This document shows positions 54,193 through 63,845 of a stretch of DNA of 64,000 nucleotides, one piece after another; position 1 is the stretch's first letter; each line of letters begins with the position of its first letter. The stretch covers positions 124,001 to 188,000 of the forward strand of contig CAMRAC010000001.1 in the NCBI GenBank assembly GCA_947039955.1. Direction: 5' to 3'. This stretch comes from an uncultured Mycoplasma sp. Its GTDB lineage: Bacteria; Bacillota_I; Bacilli_A; Mycoplasmatales; Metamycoplasmataceae. The notes beneath the pieces were generated by a model. The model saw only the letters and a list, made by a program, of their open reading frames with translations, ran no database searches and was not told the DNA's origin. The position numbers and the translations under genes were made by a program.

Positions 54193-54615
54193 ATGAAAAA
54201 TAAAAATATACAAAACCTAAAAGTGCTTCAAGCTTCTTTGATGGTTTTAACGAATAAGGTATACAACTTACATTGAAACATGAAAACTTCATTGTTTTTT
54301 TCATTACACAAAAATACAGAAGATTTGTTTGAAGATTTAACAAAGTTTTATGATGATGTAGCAGAAAAGATTGTGATGCATAACGAATTAGCAATTGGAA
54401 CTTTAAAAGATCAATTAAAATACAGTGTAATTAAAGAAGTTGAACCCAAAGACTTTAACTCGCGAGAAATATCTCAAATTATTGTTGCTGACTTAACCAC
54501 ATTAATTAATCTATGTGATAAAGTTGAAGGAACCAATACGGTTCAACCCATGCTAGATGAAATTTATTTATCAGCAGATAAGTGAAGATGACAATTTAGC
54601 AAAATCATCAAATAA
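54193..54615 (+). CDS. dps: Dps-like ferritin family protein
   Basis: Dps proteins form a 12-mer that stores iron, removes peroxide and may protect DNA. The product is 140 aa. The ferroxidase pattern is visible: NLHWNMKTSLFFSLHKNTE near 27-45, then FYDDVAEKI near 55-63 (the H, H, D and E ligands). It has AAAAGGA before the ATG and a TATAAT about 40 bp upstream. A truncated copy lies 3.1 kb away at 50934-51099. Confidence 0.85.
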
Positions 54616-54638
54616 AACAAAACTGACCATAGTTTGAG

Positions 54639-55136
54639 TTAAAGATTATTTTCTTTGATCTTATCAAACTCTTCTTTAGTAATAGAACCCTCTTCAAACA
54701 TTTTAAATGCTCGACTAATTGTTTCTATGTTTTTGATCGACACTTGACCTCTATCAGAAGAGATGTTTTCTTCTCTTGGGTTTGTTTCATCTTTATTTAA
54801 GTTCTTAGAGCTAATTACTGCAAAAATAATAATTCCAATTGGTCCCAACGCAAACATTGACAACAATCCTCACAATACTTTAGATTCGTTTATAACTTTA
54901 TTTTCAAATTCTGTTGATAAAATTAAAACAGAGATTACAAAGGAAATAAGGGCAGATATACCAAAAATTAAAATAGAAAAAATACCTAATAAACCATCAA
55001 CATAAATTTCTCCAGGATATTGAGAACTTGATTGTTGTATTAATGGTATAAAGAAAACCATAAACATTATGAAAGATATTAATCCTAAAAATATAGAAAT
55101 TACAGCCATCATTGCAAAGATATTTATTTTTTTCAT
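54639..55136 (-). CDS. SHOCT-tailed membrane protein A
   Basis: This is a 165-aa protein with three hydrophobic segments (around 8-32, 48-70, 90-108), the last one starting at LLSMFALGPIGIIIFAVI. The tail FKMFEEGSITKEEFDKIKE resembles the SHOCT motif found at the end of many small membrane proteins. It is one of three adjacent paralogs; all share ESK(V/I)LWG-LS before the last segment. Function unknown. TGA (Trp) in that motif hides the full ORF in the standard code. Confidence 0.65.
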
Positions 55137-55141
55137 AATTA

Positions 55142-55657
55142 TTAAAGATTATTATCTTTTATCTTGTTGAATTCTTCTTGAGTAATAACACCTTGTTCAA
55201 ATAATTTAAAAGCTTTAGTTATTGTATCTAACTTGTCATCCGCATTGTTGACATCACCTTGAACTTCGTTAGAATCTTTAAGAGCTACTGATTCACCACT
55301 AGTGGTTTGAGCACTCGAACTAGAAAAGTGTTTTTGATTAATTCCTGTAAAAATAAGTATACCTAAGGCACCCAAAAGCAATAAAGACAACACCCCTCAC
55401 AACACTTTAGAACCATTAACTTCTTGGTTATCAAAATCAGACACAAGTATCATAATAGAACCCATAAGTGATATAAGACCAGAAATACCCATCATAATGC
55501 TACCAACAACCAACAACGCGATTAGTGCGTTGTACTGAGTTGGATCTAAATATGGATTAGCTGGAATCATCATCGAAACTAAAAGCAAAATAAAAGATAT
55601 ACCGCCTAAGGCTAAAGAGGTGATTCCTAAAATTCTAAGATTTTTCATTTTTTGCAT
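55142..55657 (-). CDS. SHOCT-tailed membrane protein B
   Basis: This is a 171-aa paralog of the neighbouring genes, with the same plan: hydrophobic segments, the motif NGSKVLWGVLSLLLLGALGI and a C-terminal SHOCT-like FKLFEQGVITQEEFNKIKD. The ATG at 55657 was chosen because GGAG stands six bases upstream; a TTG further out is less likely. It lies five bases before protein A and is probably co-transcribed with it. Confidence 0.65.
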
Positions 55658-55735
55658 ATTTGACTCCAATGTCTATACTTTAAATTATATCACAAATTAA
55701 ACCAAAGAATGTTTAGACAAAAACACAATAGTAAA

Positions 55736-55915
55736 ATGTATAATAAACAGAAAATTGTTTTCATTGGTCTATTTATCATGTACACCCAGTAGTCTCTACA
55801 TACATATCAGTGATACCTAATCAAGACATCAAAATAAAGATAATAGGATTCATCGGAATAACGCTTCATTTTTTAATATTATTTCCAAAAATGTTGATTA
55901 ATAAGTGTTGGCAAG
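55736..55915 (+). pseudogene. Frameshifted paralog of the small membrane protein at 51204
   Basis: The frame starts MYNKQKIVFIGLFIMYT, meets a stop, and continues in the next frame as VSTYISVIPNQDIKIK then GITLHFLILFPKMLI. This matches MYNKNKLILIMF and TTYVWVVPSEILNKL of the intact copy. A single frameshift near 55790 splits it. Confidence 0.65.
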
Positions 55916-55928
55916 TAAATAAATTATT

Positions 55929-56822
55929 TTATTGAAAATTGTTTTCTTTAGCCCTATCGTACTCTTCTTGACTGACAGCCAAACCATCAAACATCCTAAA
56001 CACACCAGAAACATCCCTAAGTATTTTTTGATCAGAGTCTGACACTTCTATAGAAGGCTCACTTTGCACTTTATCCACAATATTGGCAATCTTTGAACCT
56101 TTGACTGAAAAGATAATAATTCCTATTGGTCCCAAAAATAACAAAGATAAAACTCCTCATAAAATTTTTAGTTCATCAATTTGCTTGTTCTCAAAACTTA
56201 ATCCCAAGATCAAAGCGGAACTAATAACCGAAACAAACAAAGAAACAACTAAAATAATCCATCCCACAAAAAACAATACATCATAAGGGATATGTGGTGA
56301 AAAGTAAGAAATAACAATACTTGCAACAATAAGAGAAATAGCAACAATCACCAAAATTAAAGAAAAAATTCCCATCAATTTAAAAACCATCAATTTTTTT
56401 AGAGCAGATTTCTTATTAGCGTTTTTCAATTTCACATCATTGTCAGAACCACTATATATATCATCGAATTCTTTAGAACTTTTTGATATAAAGACAAAAA
56501 TTCCTATTGACCCTAAGAAAAACAAAGACAGCAAACCTCACAAGATTTTAGATTCATTAACTTTTTGGTTTTTAAAATCAGTTGATAGCACAACAATTGA
56601 ACCAATAAATGATATAAACAAGGACAACAAGCCACAAACAACCCCTATAAATGTAGATAAATTCAGAGCATAACTAAAAACAACATTTAATTCTACAAAG
56701 AGAGAGAGTTCTAACAAGGTACCAATAAATACAACAAGATGAGTGATTCCCAAGTGTAAAAAAACGACTCAAAAAACCATTGAAATCATCCCTAAAATCC
56801 TAAGTTGCTTTAATCTATTCAC
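55929..56822 (-). CDS. SHOCT-tailed membrane protein C, internal fusion of two units
   Basis: This is a 297-aa protein made of two copies of the unit seen in proteins A and B. Unit 1 has NESKILWGLLSLFFLGSIGIF and lacks the SHOCT tail; unit 2 has DELKILWGVLSLLFLGPIGIIIF and keeps the tail (FRMFDGLAVSQEEYDRAKE). It probably arose when two tandem genes fused with loss of the first tail. The start is GTG at 56822, with AAGAAGG upstream. In-frame TGA at both LWG motifs is read as Trp. Confidence 0.7.
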
Positions 56823-56832
56823 ACAAACCTTC

Positions 56833-57045
56833 TTATTCTGCGTTTACAATCTTGTAAACTTCTTCGTCTATTCAAACTGTTGAACCAACAAATACCTTGC
56901 TGCTTCTACCTTTAGGTTTTTCATTATTTACTTTGATTTCATTATTCATAATAAAATCTTTGATTTGTCCACCCGTATCAATTAAATTAAGTTTTTTAAT
57001 AAGTTGTCCTAATTTAATGAATTCTCCAATTATCTCTACTTTCAT
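56833..57045 (-). CDS. yaaA: S4-domain RNA-binding protein YaaA
   Basis: This is a 70-aa S4-domain protein: IKLGQLIKKLNLIDTGGQIKD, then NNEIKVNNEKPKGRSSKV. YaaA (RlbA) follows dnaN in most Firmicutes, and it follows dnaN here, 18 bp away. It probably binds rRNA. The TGA in TVWIDEE is Trp. The ATG at 57045 fits the family length. Confidence 0.85.
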
Positions 57046-57063
57046 ATCCTAAACATCCTTTAC

Positions 57064-58170
57064 TTAGTAACTTCTTTGCGGTGCAATTAACTGTTTGTTA
57101 GATGGGTTAGATGTTCCAATTACCACAAAACGATCAATACCTTCATTAAACTTGATTTGTACCTCGCCATCAAATACCGAAAGGGCATCCTTTAAGAATT
57201 TATAGTTAACAGTAATAATTAAGTCATCACCAACAAAGTTTTTTGTTTTGATGATTACACTAGAATTACCAATCTCCTCTTTAACAGAAATAATTTTGAT
57301 TTCTTTTTGATTAATTTCAAGTCTTAATCTGTGGAATGAATCCGAAGAAATAACGATAGCTTTATTAATAGCGTCCATAAACTCTTTCTTTTCAATGGTT
57401 AAAGTTCTTGAAAAACTTTCAGGGAAGATTTTAGAAACATCTTTATAAGGGGCATCTATTAGTTTAGATTGAATTACTGTATCTTGATAAACAAGGTTGA
57501 TTTTGTATTCATTAACATATAAATCAACAACTTCATTAATAGTTTCTGGAATAAACTCTTTTAAGTTTTTAGCAAATATTGAAACATTAAAGTTTAAATT
57601 ACGAGAATCTTTAATTTCCATTTCTTGATAAGCAACTCTGTATGAGTCAGTAGCAATCATTTTCATCTTGTTATTACTATAATCAATGTTCACACCATTA
57701 AAGATAATATCAACATCACTTGAAGAAGCTGCGAATAGAACGTTTTTAGATGCTTCACGCAAGTCTTTAGCATTAACTGACAACTTTGTACCCATCAATG
57801 TAAAATCAATGGCAGGATACTCAGAAACATCAAATAGATTGATTTCATAGTTATCTGTTCCATTTTTAATGAAAAGGATATTCCCTTTGTTAGATAATTC
57901 GATAGTTCCTTCACATTTTCTAATAATGTTAGTAAACAACAAAGAAGGTATTAATAATCTTCCCGGTTCCCCGATTTTAAATACTTGATCATTAGGAAGA
58001 AGAGTTTTTACAATAGATAGCGTTCCATCAGAAGTAGTCATAGACATACGATCTTCCAAAACATCAAATAGAATTCCTCTTAAAGGTAATAACATATTAC
58101 TGCTATTAATACATTTATTGACTTCGTCAAGATTTTTAATAATTTCTTTAGCGTTCACTTGTAATTTCAT
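57064..58170 (-). CDS. dnaN: DNA polymerase III beta subunit (sliding clamp)
   Basis: DnaN is the ring-shaped clamp that tethers the replicative polymerase. The product is 368 aa, normal length, with the family opening MKLQVNAKEIIKNLDEVNKC and a C-terminal hydrophobic cleft region (LIAPQR). It is followed by yaaA as usual, but the gene upstream is not dnaA: SRP RNA and pgi lie there. Two DnaA boxes remain just upstream of its start. Confidence 0.95.
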   Translation of the reverse strand: MKLQVNAKEIIKNLDEVNKCINSSNMLLPLRGILFDVLEDRMSMTTSDGTLSIVKTLLPNDQVFKIGEPGRLLIPSLLFTNIIRKCEGTIELSNKGNILFIKNGTDNYEINLFDVSEYPAIDFTLMGTKLSVNAKDLREASKNVLFAASSSDVDIIFNGVNIDYSNNKMKMIATDSYRVAYQEMEIKDSRNLNFNVSIFAKNLKEFIPETINEVVDLYVNEYKINLVYQDTVIQSKLIDAPYKDVSKIFPESFSRTLTIEKKEFMDAINKAIVISSDSFHRLRLEINQKEIKIISVKEEIGNSSVIIKTKNFVGDDLIITVNYKFLKDALSVFDGEVQIKFNEGIDRFVVIGTSNPSNKQLIAPQRSY

Positions 58171-58212
58171 ATAAATTCTTTTCTTTCTTTTTTAGTTTTT
58201 AATAATAAGGCA

Positions 58213-58283
58213 TGTGGATAACGTCTATAAACCCCAAAAATACCATTAACACTAAACATTTTATGTGTTTTAAGTGTGGGTAA
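58213..58283. promoter_or_regulatory. DnaA-box pair upstream of dnaN
   Basis: A perfect DnaA box TTATCCACA is at 58213-58221 (minus strand), and a one-mismatch box TTACCCACA is at 58275-58283, also minus strand, 62 bp apart. They lie between dnaN and the SRP RNA gene. They could be part of oriC, or a leftover of the dnaA-dnaN spacer controlling dnaN. Confidence 0.6.
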
Positions 58284-58290
58284 CTTAGGT

Positions 58291-58312
58291 GGTTTTATTT
58301 TAAAATAAAACC
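58291..58312 (-). terminator. Perfect palindrome after SRP RNA
   Basis: A 22-bp perfect inverted repeat (GGTTTTATTTT / AAAATAAAACC) directly follows the SRP RNA. The T-rich first arm itself follows the closing SRP helix and could serve as its terminator tail. Confidence 0.6.
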
Positions 58313-58388
58313 ATCAAACATAACACTTCTCGATATGGATGCTACATTTCTGTCCTGACCAAGTTACAAGGTTGCTATTTCAATGGCA
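58311..58388 (-). ncRNA. ffs: Signal recognition particle RNA (4.5S, Mycoplasma MCS4-like)
   Basis: The minus-strand sequence contains GGTCAGGACAGAAATGTAGC, which corresponds to the conserved SRP RNA domain IV core (GGTCAGG... then AGCA) that binds Ffh. The 5' and 3' arms pair (CCAT... with ...ATGG). A TATAAT lies at 58394-58399 at the right distance for a start near 58387. The length, about 77 nt, fits the small mollicute SRP RNA. Confidence 0.85.
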
Positions 58389-58407
58389 CCTATATTATAT
58401 ATTAAAT

Positions 58408-59706
58408 TTATAAAGGTTTTTTTAATATTCTAAACATATTAGTTTTATAAACTTCTACTCCTGGTTGGTTAAATGGGTTAACCTCCATTAAGTAAGCACT
58501 CATAGCAACAGCTCTTTCAAAAAACATTACTATAGCTCCAAAACTTTCTTCGTTAAGTTCAGGAAGTTCAATGTGCATATTTGGAACTTGTCCAATAGAA
58601 GAGTGAGCATCTAGCGTTGCTTGGAAAGCTACGTTGTTGATTTCATGAACACTTCTATTGATTAAGTAGTTAAGATTATCTAAGTTTTCTCTATCTTCTA
58701 CGATTTCTAAGTCAATCATTGGTTTGTGAACGGTTAATACAGTTTCAAATAAGATTTTTGAACCTTCTTGGATAAATTGACCTAAAGAGTGTAAATCTGT
58801 TGAGAAGATTGCACTATGAGGTAATAAACCTTTGTTTAGTTTTCCTTCTGATTCACCAAATAGTTGTTTTCATCACTCTAGAAAGAAGTTCATGTTTGGC
58901 TCATAAGCAACAATCATTTCAGACTTAAATTCTTTTTCTTTTCATAGAATAAATCTAGTAACTGCATATTGGTAAGCTAAGTTATCTTCTAATGAGTCGA
59001 TTGAATAATCTTCGTTAGCAGCTTTTGCTCCAGCGATCATTTTCTTCAAGTTTAGACCTATACAAGCAAAAGGGAATAAACCAACAGGTGTTAAAACAGA
59101 GAATCTTCCCCCGATGTTATCAGGAATAACAAATCTTTGGTATCCTTCTTGTTCTGATAGTTGGAACAATGATCCTTTATTTGCATCTGTTGTTGCGATA
59201 ATAAAGTCCTTAGCATTGTTTTTACCAATTGTATCTTCTAATAGTTTCTTAAACATTCTGAAAGCAATAGCGGGCTCTGTAGTTGTTCCTGATTTAGAAA
59301 TAACGTTAATAGCAAATTTTTTGTTTTCTACATATTTTAATTTTTGGGCTAAATCTGTTGAAGATAAAGATTCTCCGGCAAAGATAACGTCCATTTTTTT
59401 CTCTTCAGGAGTTGGATAGTTTCCTAGGATGAAGTCAATACCAGCTTTAACACCAAGGTAAGATCCTCCAATACCAATAACAACCAAAACCTCAATTTCG
59501 TGACTGTGTAGTTTTTTGGCTACCATTTCCATTTCTTTGATATCTTGCATTTCTACATTGTTAGGTAAGTCTTTTCAACCTAAGAACTCGTGTCCTAAAG
59601 ATTCATATTTTTCCATTTTGTTGTGAATCTCTTTAACTTGAGCTTCATATTTCATGATGTTTGTAAAATCGATTGCCCGACTTAAGTTTAATTTTATTTT
59701 TTTCAT
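58408..59706 (-). CDS. pgi: Glucose-6-phosphate isomerase
   Basis: Pgi interconverts glucose-6-phosphate and fructose-6-phosphate in glycolysis, the main energy route in mollicutes. The product is 432 aa. The motifs are clear: [35 protein letters not shown], and [14 protein letters not shown]; the C-terminal [12 protein letters not shown] is the second PGI signature. The ATG lies inside the end of the S1-domain gene, overlapping by 13 bases. TGA encodes Trp in several places (e.g. FFLEWWKQLFG). Confidence 0.96.
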
Positions 59707-60020
59707 TTGTCTACCTCTTTGTTGTTAAAATTTAATAAATTTTGGAAGGCGCTAGCCGTCTCTTTGATTTCGTATTTGAATGGAAAGTTTAAATAATCAG
59801 CTCTGCCGCTTTTAAAGTCACAAAAATAAACATTATCTTTAAATGATTTTACTAATAGTTCTAATTTTTCTCCTAAGTGGAAAATCTCTGGTAAAGAACG
59901 AACATAATAATCCGATACATCATTAATATAAATAATGCCAACTTTGTTGTCTTCGGTTTGCACTTCAACAAAGTTTTTTGTAATTTTATTAACATAACCT
60001 TTTATATACTTTTTATTCAT
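59694..60020 (-). CDS. S1-domain RNA-binding protein (CvfD/YugI-like)
   Basis: This is a 108-aa protein with an S1 fold: YIKGYVNKITKNFVEVQ, then GIIYINDVSDYYV and LGEKLELLVKSF. Relatives in Firmicutes (CvfD, GSP13) bind RNA and affect translation under stress. The stop in the standard code at 59703 is TGA; in code 4 the protein runs on for WKK to a TAA at 59694, inside pgi. A TATAAT lies 9 nt before the ATG. Confidence 0.8.
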
Positions 60021-60029
60021 AACAAGTTA

Positions 60030-60035
60030 ATTATA
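60030..60035 (-). promoter_or_regulatory. TATAAT 9 nt before the S1-domain gene
   Basis: A perfect -10 box before the ATG at 60020. It overlaps the stop codon of the upstream regulator gene, so this gene and pgi can be transcribed on their own. Confidence 0.5.
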
Positions 60036-60744
60036 TTATTTTTATTCCTTTTTTTGTAATTTCAAAAACTTCTTTTCCAAGTTTCTTTTTAATTTTGAAA
60101 ATGATTTGGTCAACAACCCTTGAACCATCTTCTCCTTGGTCGTTTCAAAGAGTGGTAAAAATCTTTCTTTTTGTAACAAAACCAACATTAACATTCAACA
60201 TTAATAAGTCCATTAGTTGAAATTCTTTTTTTGTTAAATGAATTTCTGAATCATTAAAGTAAAAACGACTCTTATTTTTATCTATAATCATACCTTTACA
60301 CATAATTGTTGTATTCTTGCTGTGTGAATCTCAAGATCTTCTTAACATAGATATTATTTTTCATTTTAAAAAGTCAAAACCATCATCCTTATAAATGATC
60401 TCATCTGCACCAGATTTAAAAAATTTATAATCATCACCATCAAATTTATCTAAAACCATTACTTGTAAAAAGATGTGGTTTTTTGTATGACATTGATCAT
60501 AAAACTCTCAATTAAAAATAGATTTATAACTTTCATCAAAGTCAATAAACAATATATCGGGTGTTACAGTCATTGTTTCTAAGTCTTCAGGACCAGCAAA
60601 ATCTAGGTATTTTCAAGTGATGTTGAAATATTCTTCTGAGATTTTAAACAGTTTATCAAATTCTTCTTTATCGGTTTTTTTGTTTGCAATAACCAAAATA
60701 TTTAGTGGGCTTCTATTAAAGTTTTTCTTCAAGTGTTTTTGCAT
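60031..60744 (-). CDS. Orphan OmpR-like winged-helix regulator with degenerate receiver
   Basis: This is a 237-aa protein. The C-terminal ~100 residues are an OmpR-type winged helix (EIHLTKKEFQLMDLLMLNV, then DGSRVVDQIIFKIKKKL). The N-terminal receiver-like domain keeps LFIDFDE at the usual Asp strand, but the acidic pair near the N-terminus is replaced (VIANKKTD). No histidine kinase is nearby, and mollicutes usually lack them. It may act without phosphorylation. It is divergent from recO with 32 bp between the starts. Confidence 0.75.
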
Positions 60745-60762
60745 ATAATTCAATTATATAAA

Positions 60763-60768
60763 TATAAT
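60763..60768 (+). promoter_or_regulatory. TATAAT 8 nt before recO ATG
   Basis: A perfect -10 box with no SD. A leaderless recO transcript is likely. Confidence 0.5.
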
Positions 60769-60776
60769 TATAAATT

Positions 60777-61430
60777 ATGCAAACAAAAATTATTAAAGGC
60801 ATTATTGTGTCTAAAACTCCATATGCTGAACATGACGAAATGTTGAATGTATTGACAGAAGAGGGCTTTTTAAATATATATGCTAAGGGTGTTAAAAAAA
60901 CTGAAAGTAAAAACAGAATCAACATTTTTAGGGGTTCTTTGGTTAGTTTTGAAATATTTAACTCTTATGCTACTGAACACTCAGTTTTATTAAAAAAAGC
61001 CGTAATGATTCAGGCACTACCTGATGTAACAAAAACAAACTCAATGAAAATTGAGTCATTACTTAAGGCTATCAAGAACATTAGAGAAGGTGATATTGAG
61101 CTTTACAAAACATATATTGAATTATTAAATGACTTTGATGGTCCAAATTTTTGAAAGAATCAATCTTTCTTAATATCTCAAATTTTAAACCACATGGGTG
61201 TTGGGTTATCTTTTTCAAGTTGTGTATATTGTGGGTCAAATCAAGAACTCTTAGATTTTGATGCTTCACAAGGTGGAATTATCTGTAAAAATCATACAAA
61301 AAACAACGTTGCCTTAAAACTCTTGAAGTCTTTGTTTTTATTGGGATATTCAAGAGAAAAATATGTTTTGGAAACATCTCCAGAGACAAATCAAGAAGTC
61401 TTAAAAATGTTAGGAGACTTGTTGATTTAG
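60777..61430 (+). CDS. recO: DNA repair protein RecO
   Basis: RecO helps load RecA on single-stranded DNA with RecR. The product is 217 aa, slightly short. The N-terminal OB fold has GIIVSKTPYAEHDEMLNVLT, and a zinc-binding-like segment CVYCGSNQELLDF lies near 145, then GGIICKNH. The C-terminal helices are reduced. The gene is alone on the plus strand, just before tRNA-Trp on the other strand. Confidence 0.9.
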
Positions 61431-61452
61431 ATTGATGGTCTCAATTGAGAAA

Positions 61453-61526
61453 TGGCAAGGGATAGAGGAATCGAACCCCTACATGCAGGTTTGGAATCTG
61501 CAGCACTACCGTTATACTAATCCCTT
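61453..61526 (-). tRNA. tRNA-Trp(CCA)
   Basis: This is a 74-nt cloverleaf on the minus strand. The acceptor pairs AAGGGAT with ATCCCTT, the discriminator is G and CCA is encoded. The T-arm has GGTTCGATTCC. The anticodon loop TTCCAAA gives CCA, reading UGG. The closing pair of the anticodon stem is A-C. A separate tRNA-Trp(UCA) must exist for UGA codons. Confidence 0.88.
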
Positions 61527-61603
61527 AATTTGATATTTTTCTCAATTATAAAATATAATAAGAGAAATTATTAAAATAAAACTTTTAATACAAGGAATCA
61601 AAC

Positions 61604-62680
61604 ATGACAGTAACAATAGAAAAATATAATCAAAATGGAGAAGGGGTTGCCTTTGTTGACAATAAGCCAATTTATATTTTTGGTGCTATTCGTGGTGAAG
61701 AAGTTGAGATCAATATCATTGTTGAAAAGGAAAAATATTCAATAGGTGAGGTTGCAAAAATAATCAAACCCTCAATAAACAGAAGAAAAGAAACTTTTGA
61801 AGATGCCAAACTAATTGGAGGATATGAGTTAATTCACATGAACCAAGAAGAGCAAATCGCTTTCAAAACCGAAAGAGTTATGAACGACTTTAAAGGAATT
61901 GCTAAAACAGAACTAAAGAATCTTGAGTTTTTCGTGGGTGAAAAAGAATTTTATTATCGTAATAAAGTAACATTACATGACGGTGCCTTTTATCAAAAGC
62001 AAACCAAGAATAAGATTAAGATTGATAACTATATGTTATCTGACATTGAATATGATGAAACTTTACCCGGGGAAATCATCTATAGAAAGTTAGACACTTT
62101 AATTGTGGGTAATAAAAAATCAGGTTTATCAACAACTGATTCAATGTTTGGTTTAAAGTTTAACGTTGGTATTGGATCTTTCTATCAAACCAATAAAGAA
62201 GTAGCTCAAGAAGCTTACAGAGACATTAAAAACTATGTAATGGAAAATGGAAAAACATTAGACCTTTATTCAGGTATAGGAACTATAGCTATTTATGTTA
62301 GTGATATTTCAGAGTCTGTGGTTGCTGTTGAAGATAACAAAGATTCTTACAACAATGCCGTTCAAAACATCTTGCAAAACCAAGTTACAAACGTTAGATT
62401 TATTAAAGCTGATGTTGAAATTTTTCTAAAGAAAAACAACAGCCATTTTAATACATTTATAATCGACCCTCCAAGAGAAGGTATGAGTTCTAAAGTTATT
62501 AAAACATTAATTCTAAAATTCAAACCAGAAAGAATTATTTATCTTTCATGTAATCCAGGAACACAAGCTGCTGATTTTGCCAAACTAAAAAGACACTACA
62601 GAATTATCTTTAACAAAGTTTATGATATGTTTCCACAGACAAAACACATTGAATCACTTATTGTGTTAGAAAAAAGATAA
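61604..62680 (+). CDS. rlmD: 23S rRNA (uracil-5)-methyltransferase, RlmD/RumA family
   Basis: This is a 358-aa TRAM-plus-methyltransferase enzyme. The N-terminal TRAM part has YNQNGEGVAFVDNKPIYIFG. The AdoMet domain has TLDLYSGIGTIAIYV and the catalytic IDPPREGM, then YLSCNPGTQAADF with the nucleophilic Cys. The four Cys of the usual Fe-S site are missing (DAKLIGGYELIHM at that spot). A substrate such as U747 or U1939 cannot be told apart. The gene ends exactly next to ychF's stop. Confidence 0.85.
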   Translation: MTVTIEKYNQNGEGVAFVDNKPIYIFGAIRGEEVEINIIVEKEKYSIGEVAKIIKPSINRRKETFEDAKLIGGYELIHMNQEEQIAFKTERVMNDFKGIAKTELKNLEFFVGEKEFYYRNKVTLHDGAFYQKQTKNKIKIDNYMLSDIEYDETLPGEIIYRKLDTLIVGNKKSGLSTTDSMFGLKFNVGIGSFYQTNKEVAQEAYRDIKNYVMENGKTLDLYSGIGTIAIYVSDISESVVAVEDNKDSYNNAVQNILQNQVTNVRFIKADVEIFLKKNNSHFNTFIIDPPREGMSSKVIKTLILKFKPERIIYLSCNPGTQAADFAKLKRHYRIIFNKVYDMFPQTKHIESLIVLEKR

Positions 62681-63784
62681 TTACTTACCAATTCTAAAAT
62701 TACAGATGTCGCCATCTTTCAATTTATAAGTTTTACCTTCTAGGTGCATTTTTCCATTATCCTTAGCACCTTTTTCACCACCGAATTCAATGAAGTCATC
62801 ATAACCAATTACTTCCGCTCTAATAAAGTTCTTTTCAAAATCAGTGTGGATGATTCCAGCACATTGTGGTGCACTCATATCTTTTGTAAAAACTCAAGCT
62901 CTTGTTTCTTGAACTCCAACTGTGAAGTATGTGAATAAATTCAATCATTTAAATGATGTTGAAATCAAGTTGTCTAATCCTGAAACTGTTAGTCCGTATT
63001 CTTCCAAGAACATTTCTTTACTTTCTTCGTCTAAGATTGCAATTTCAGATTCTATTTCAACAGATAATCCAATGATTTCCATTTCTTTAGTTTTAATATA
63101 TTCTGATAATTTTTTGAATTCAGGTTCATCCATTGGTGAAGCTGCAAACGAAGAACCGACATTACCAACAACCAACATTGGTTTTAATGTTAATAATTGA
63201 TAGTGTTTAATAATTCTTAATTCTTCTTCATCAAGATCCATTTCTCTAGCTGGAATATTTTTCTCAAAAGCATCTAATAGTTTTGTGACAACTTCCATTT
63301 CTCTAATTAAAACTTTATCACCAGTGCTAATTGCTCTTTTGCCAATTCTAGTTTTAATATTTGTTATTACTTGCATATCAGCTAATAATAACTCTAGGTT
63401 TATTACTTCAAAATCTCTTAAAGCATCAATTGAACTTGAAACATGTAAAACATCATCGTTTTTAAAACATCTAATAACGTGGACAATTAAATCAACCTCA
63501 CGAATGTTAGATAGAAATTTATTACCTAAACCCTCGCCCTTTGAAGCTCCTTCAACCAATCCGGCAATATCAACAAACTCAAAAGTAGCCTTAACTGTTT
63601 TTTTAGTTTTAACCATATCGGCCAATAATGTGATTCTTGAATCATTTAATTCAACCACACTAACATTAGGATCTATTGTAGTAAAGGCGTAATTTGCTGA
63701 CTCAACCTTCATTTTTGTTAAACCAGAGAATAAAGTACTCTTTCCAACGTTGGGCAAACCAACAATTCCTGCTTTTAATGACAT
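62681..63784 (-). CDS. ychF: Redox-regulated ATPase YchF (Obg family)
   Basis: YchF is a translation-associated P-loop protein that prefers ATP. The product is 367 aa, normal length. G1 is [11 protein letters not shown] at 8-18, G3 is [19 protein letters not shown], and the C-terminal TGS domain ends with [11 protein letters not shown]. It needs TGA as Trp in KWLNLFTYF and ETRAWVF. It has a proper SD (AAGAGGT). It is convergent with the RlmD-like gene and divergent from mnmE. Confidence 0.95.
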
Positions 63785-63829
63785 ATGACCTCTTTTGTAT
63801 AATTATTAATAAGTATAAACTAAAATATA

Positions 63830-63835
63830 TATAAT
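63830..63835 (+). promoter_or_regulatory. TATAAT 10 nt before mnmE ATG
   Basis: A perfect -10 box and no SD before the start codon; the transcript probably starts at or near the ATG. Confidence 0.45.
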
Positions 63836-63845
63836 AATATTAATA

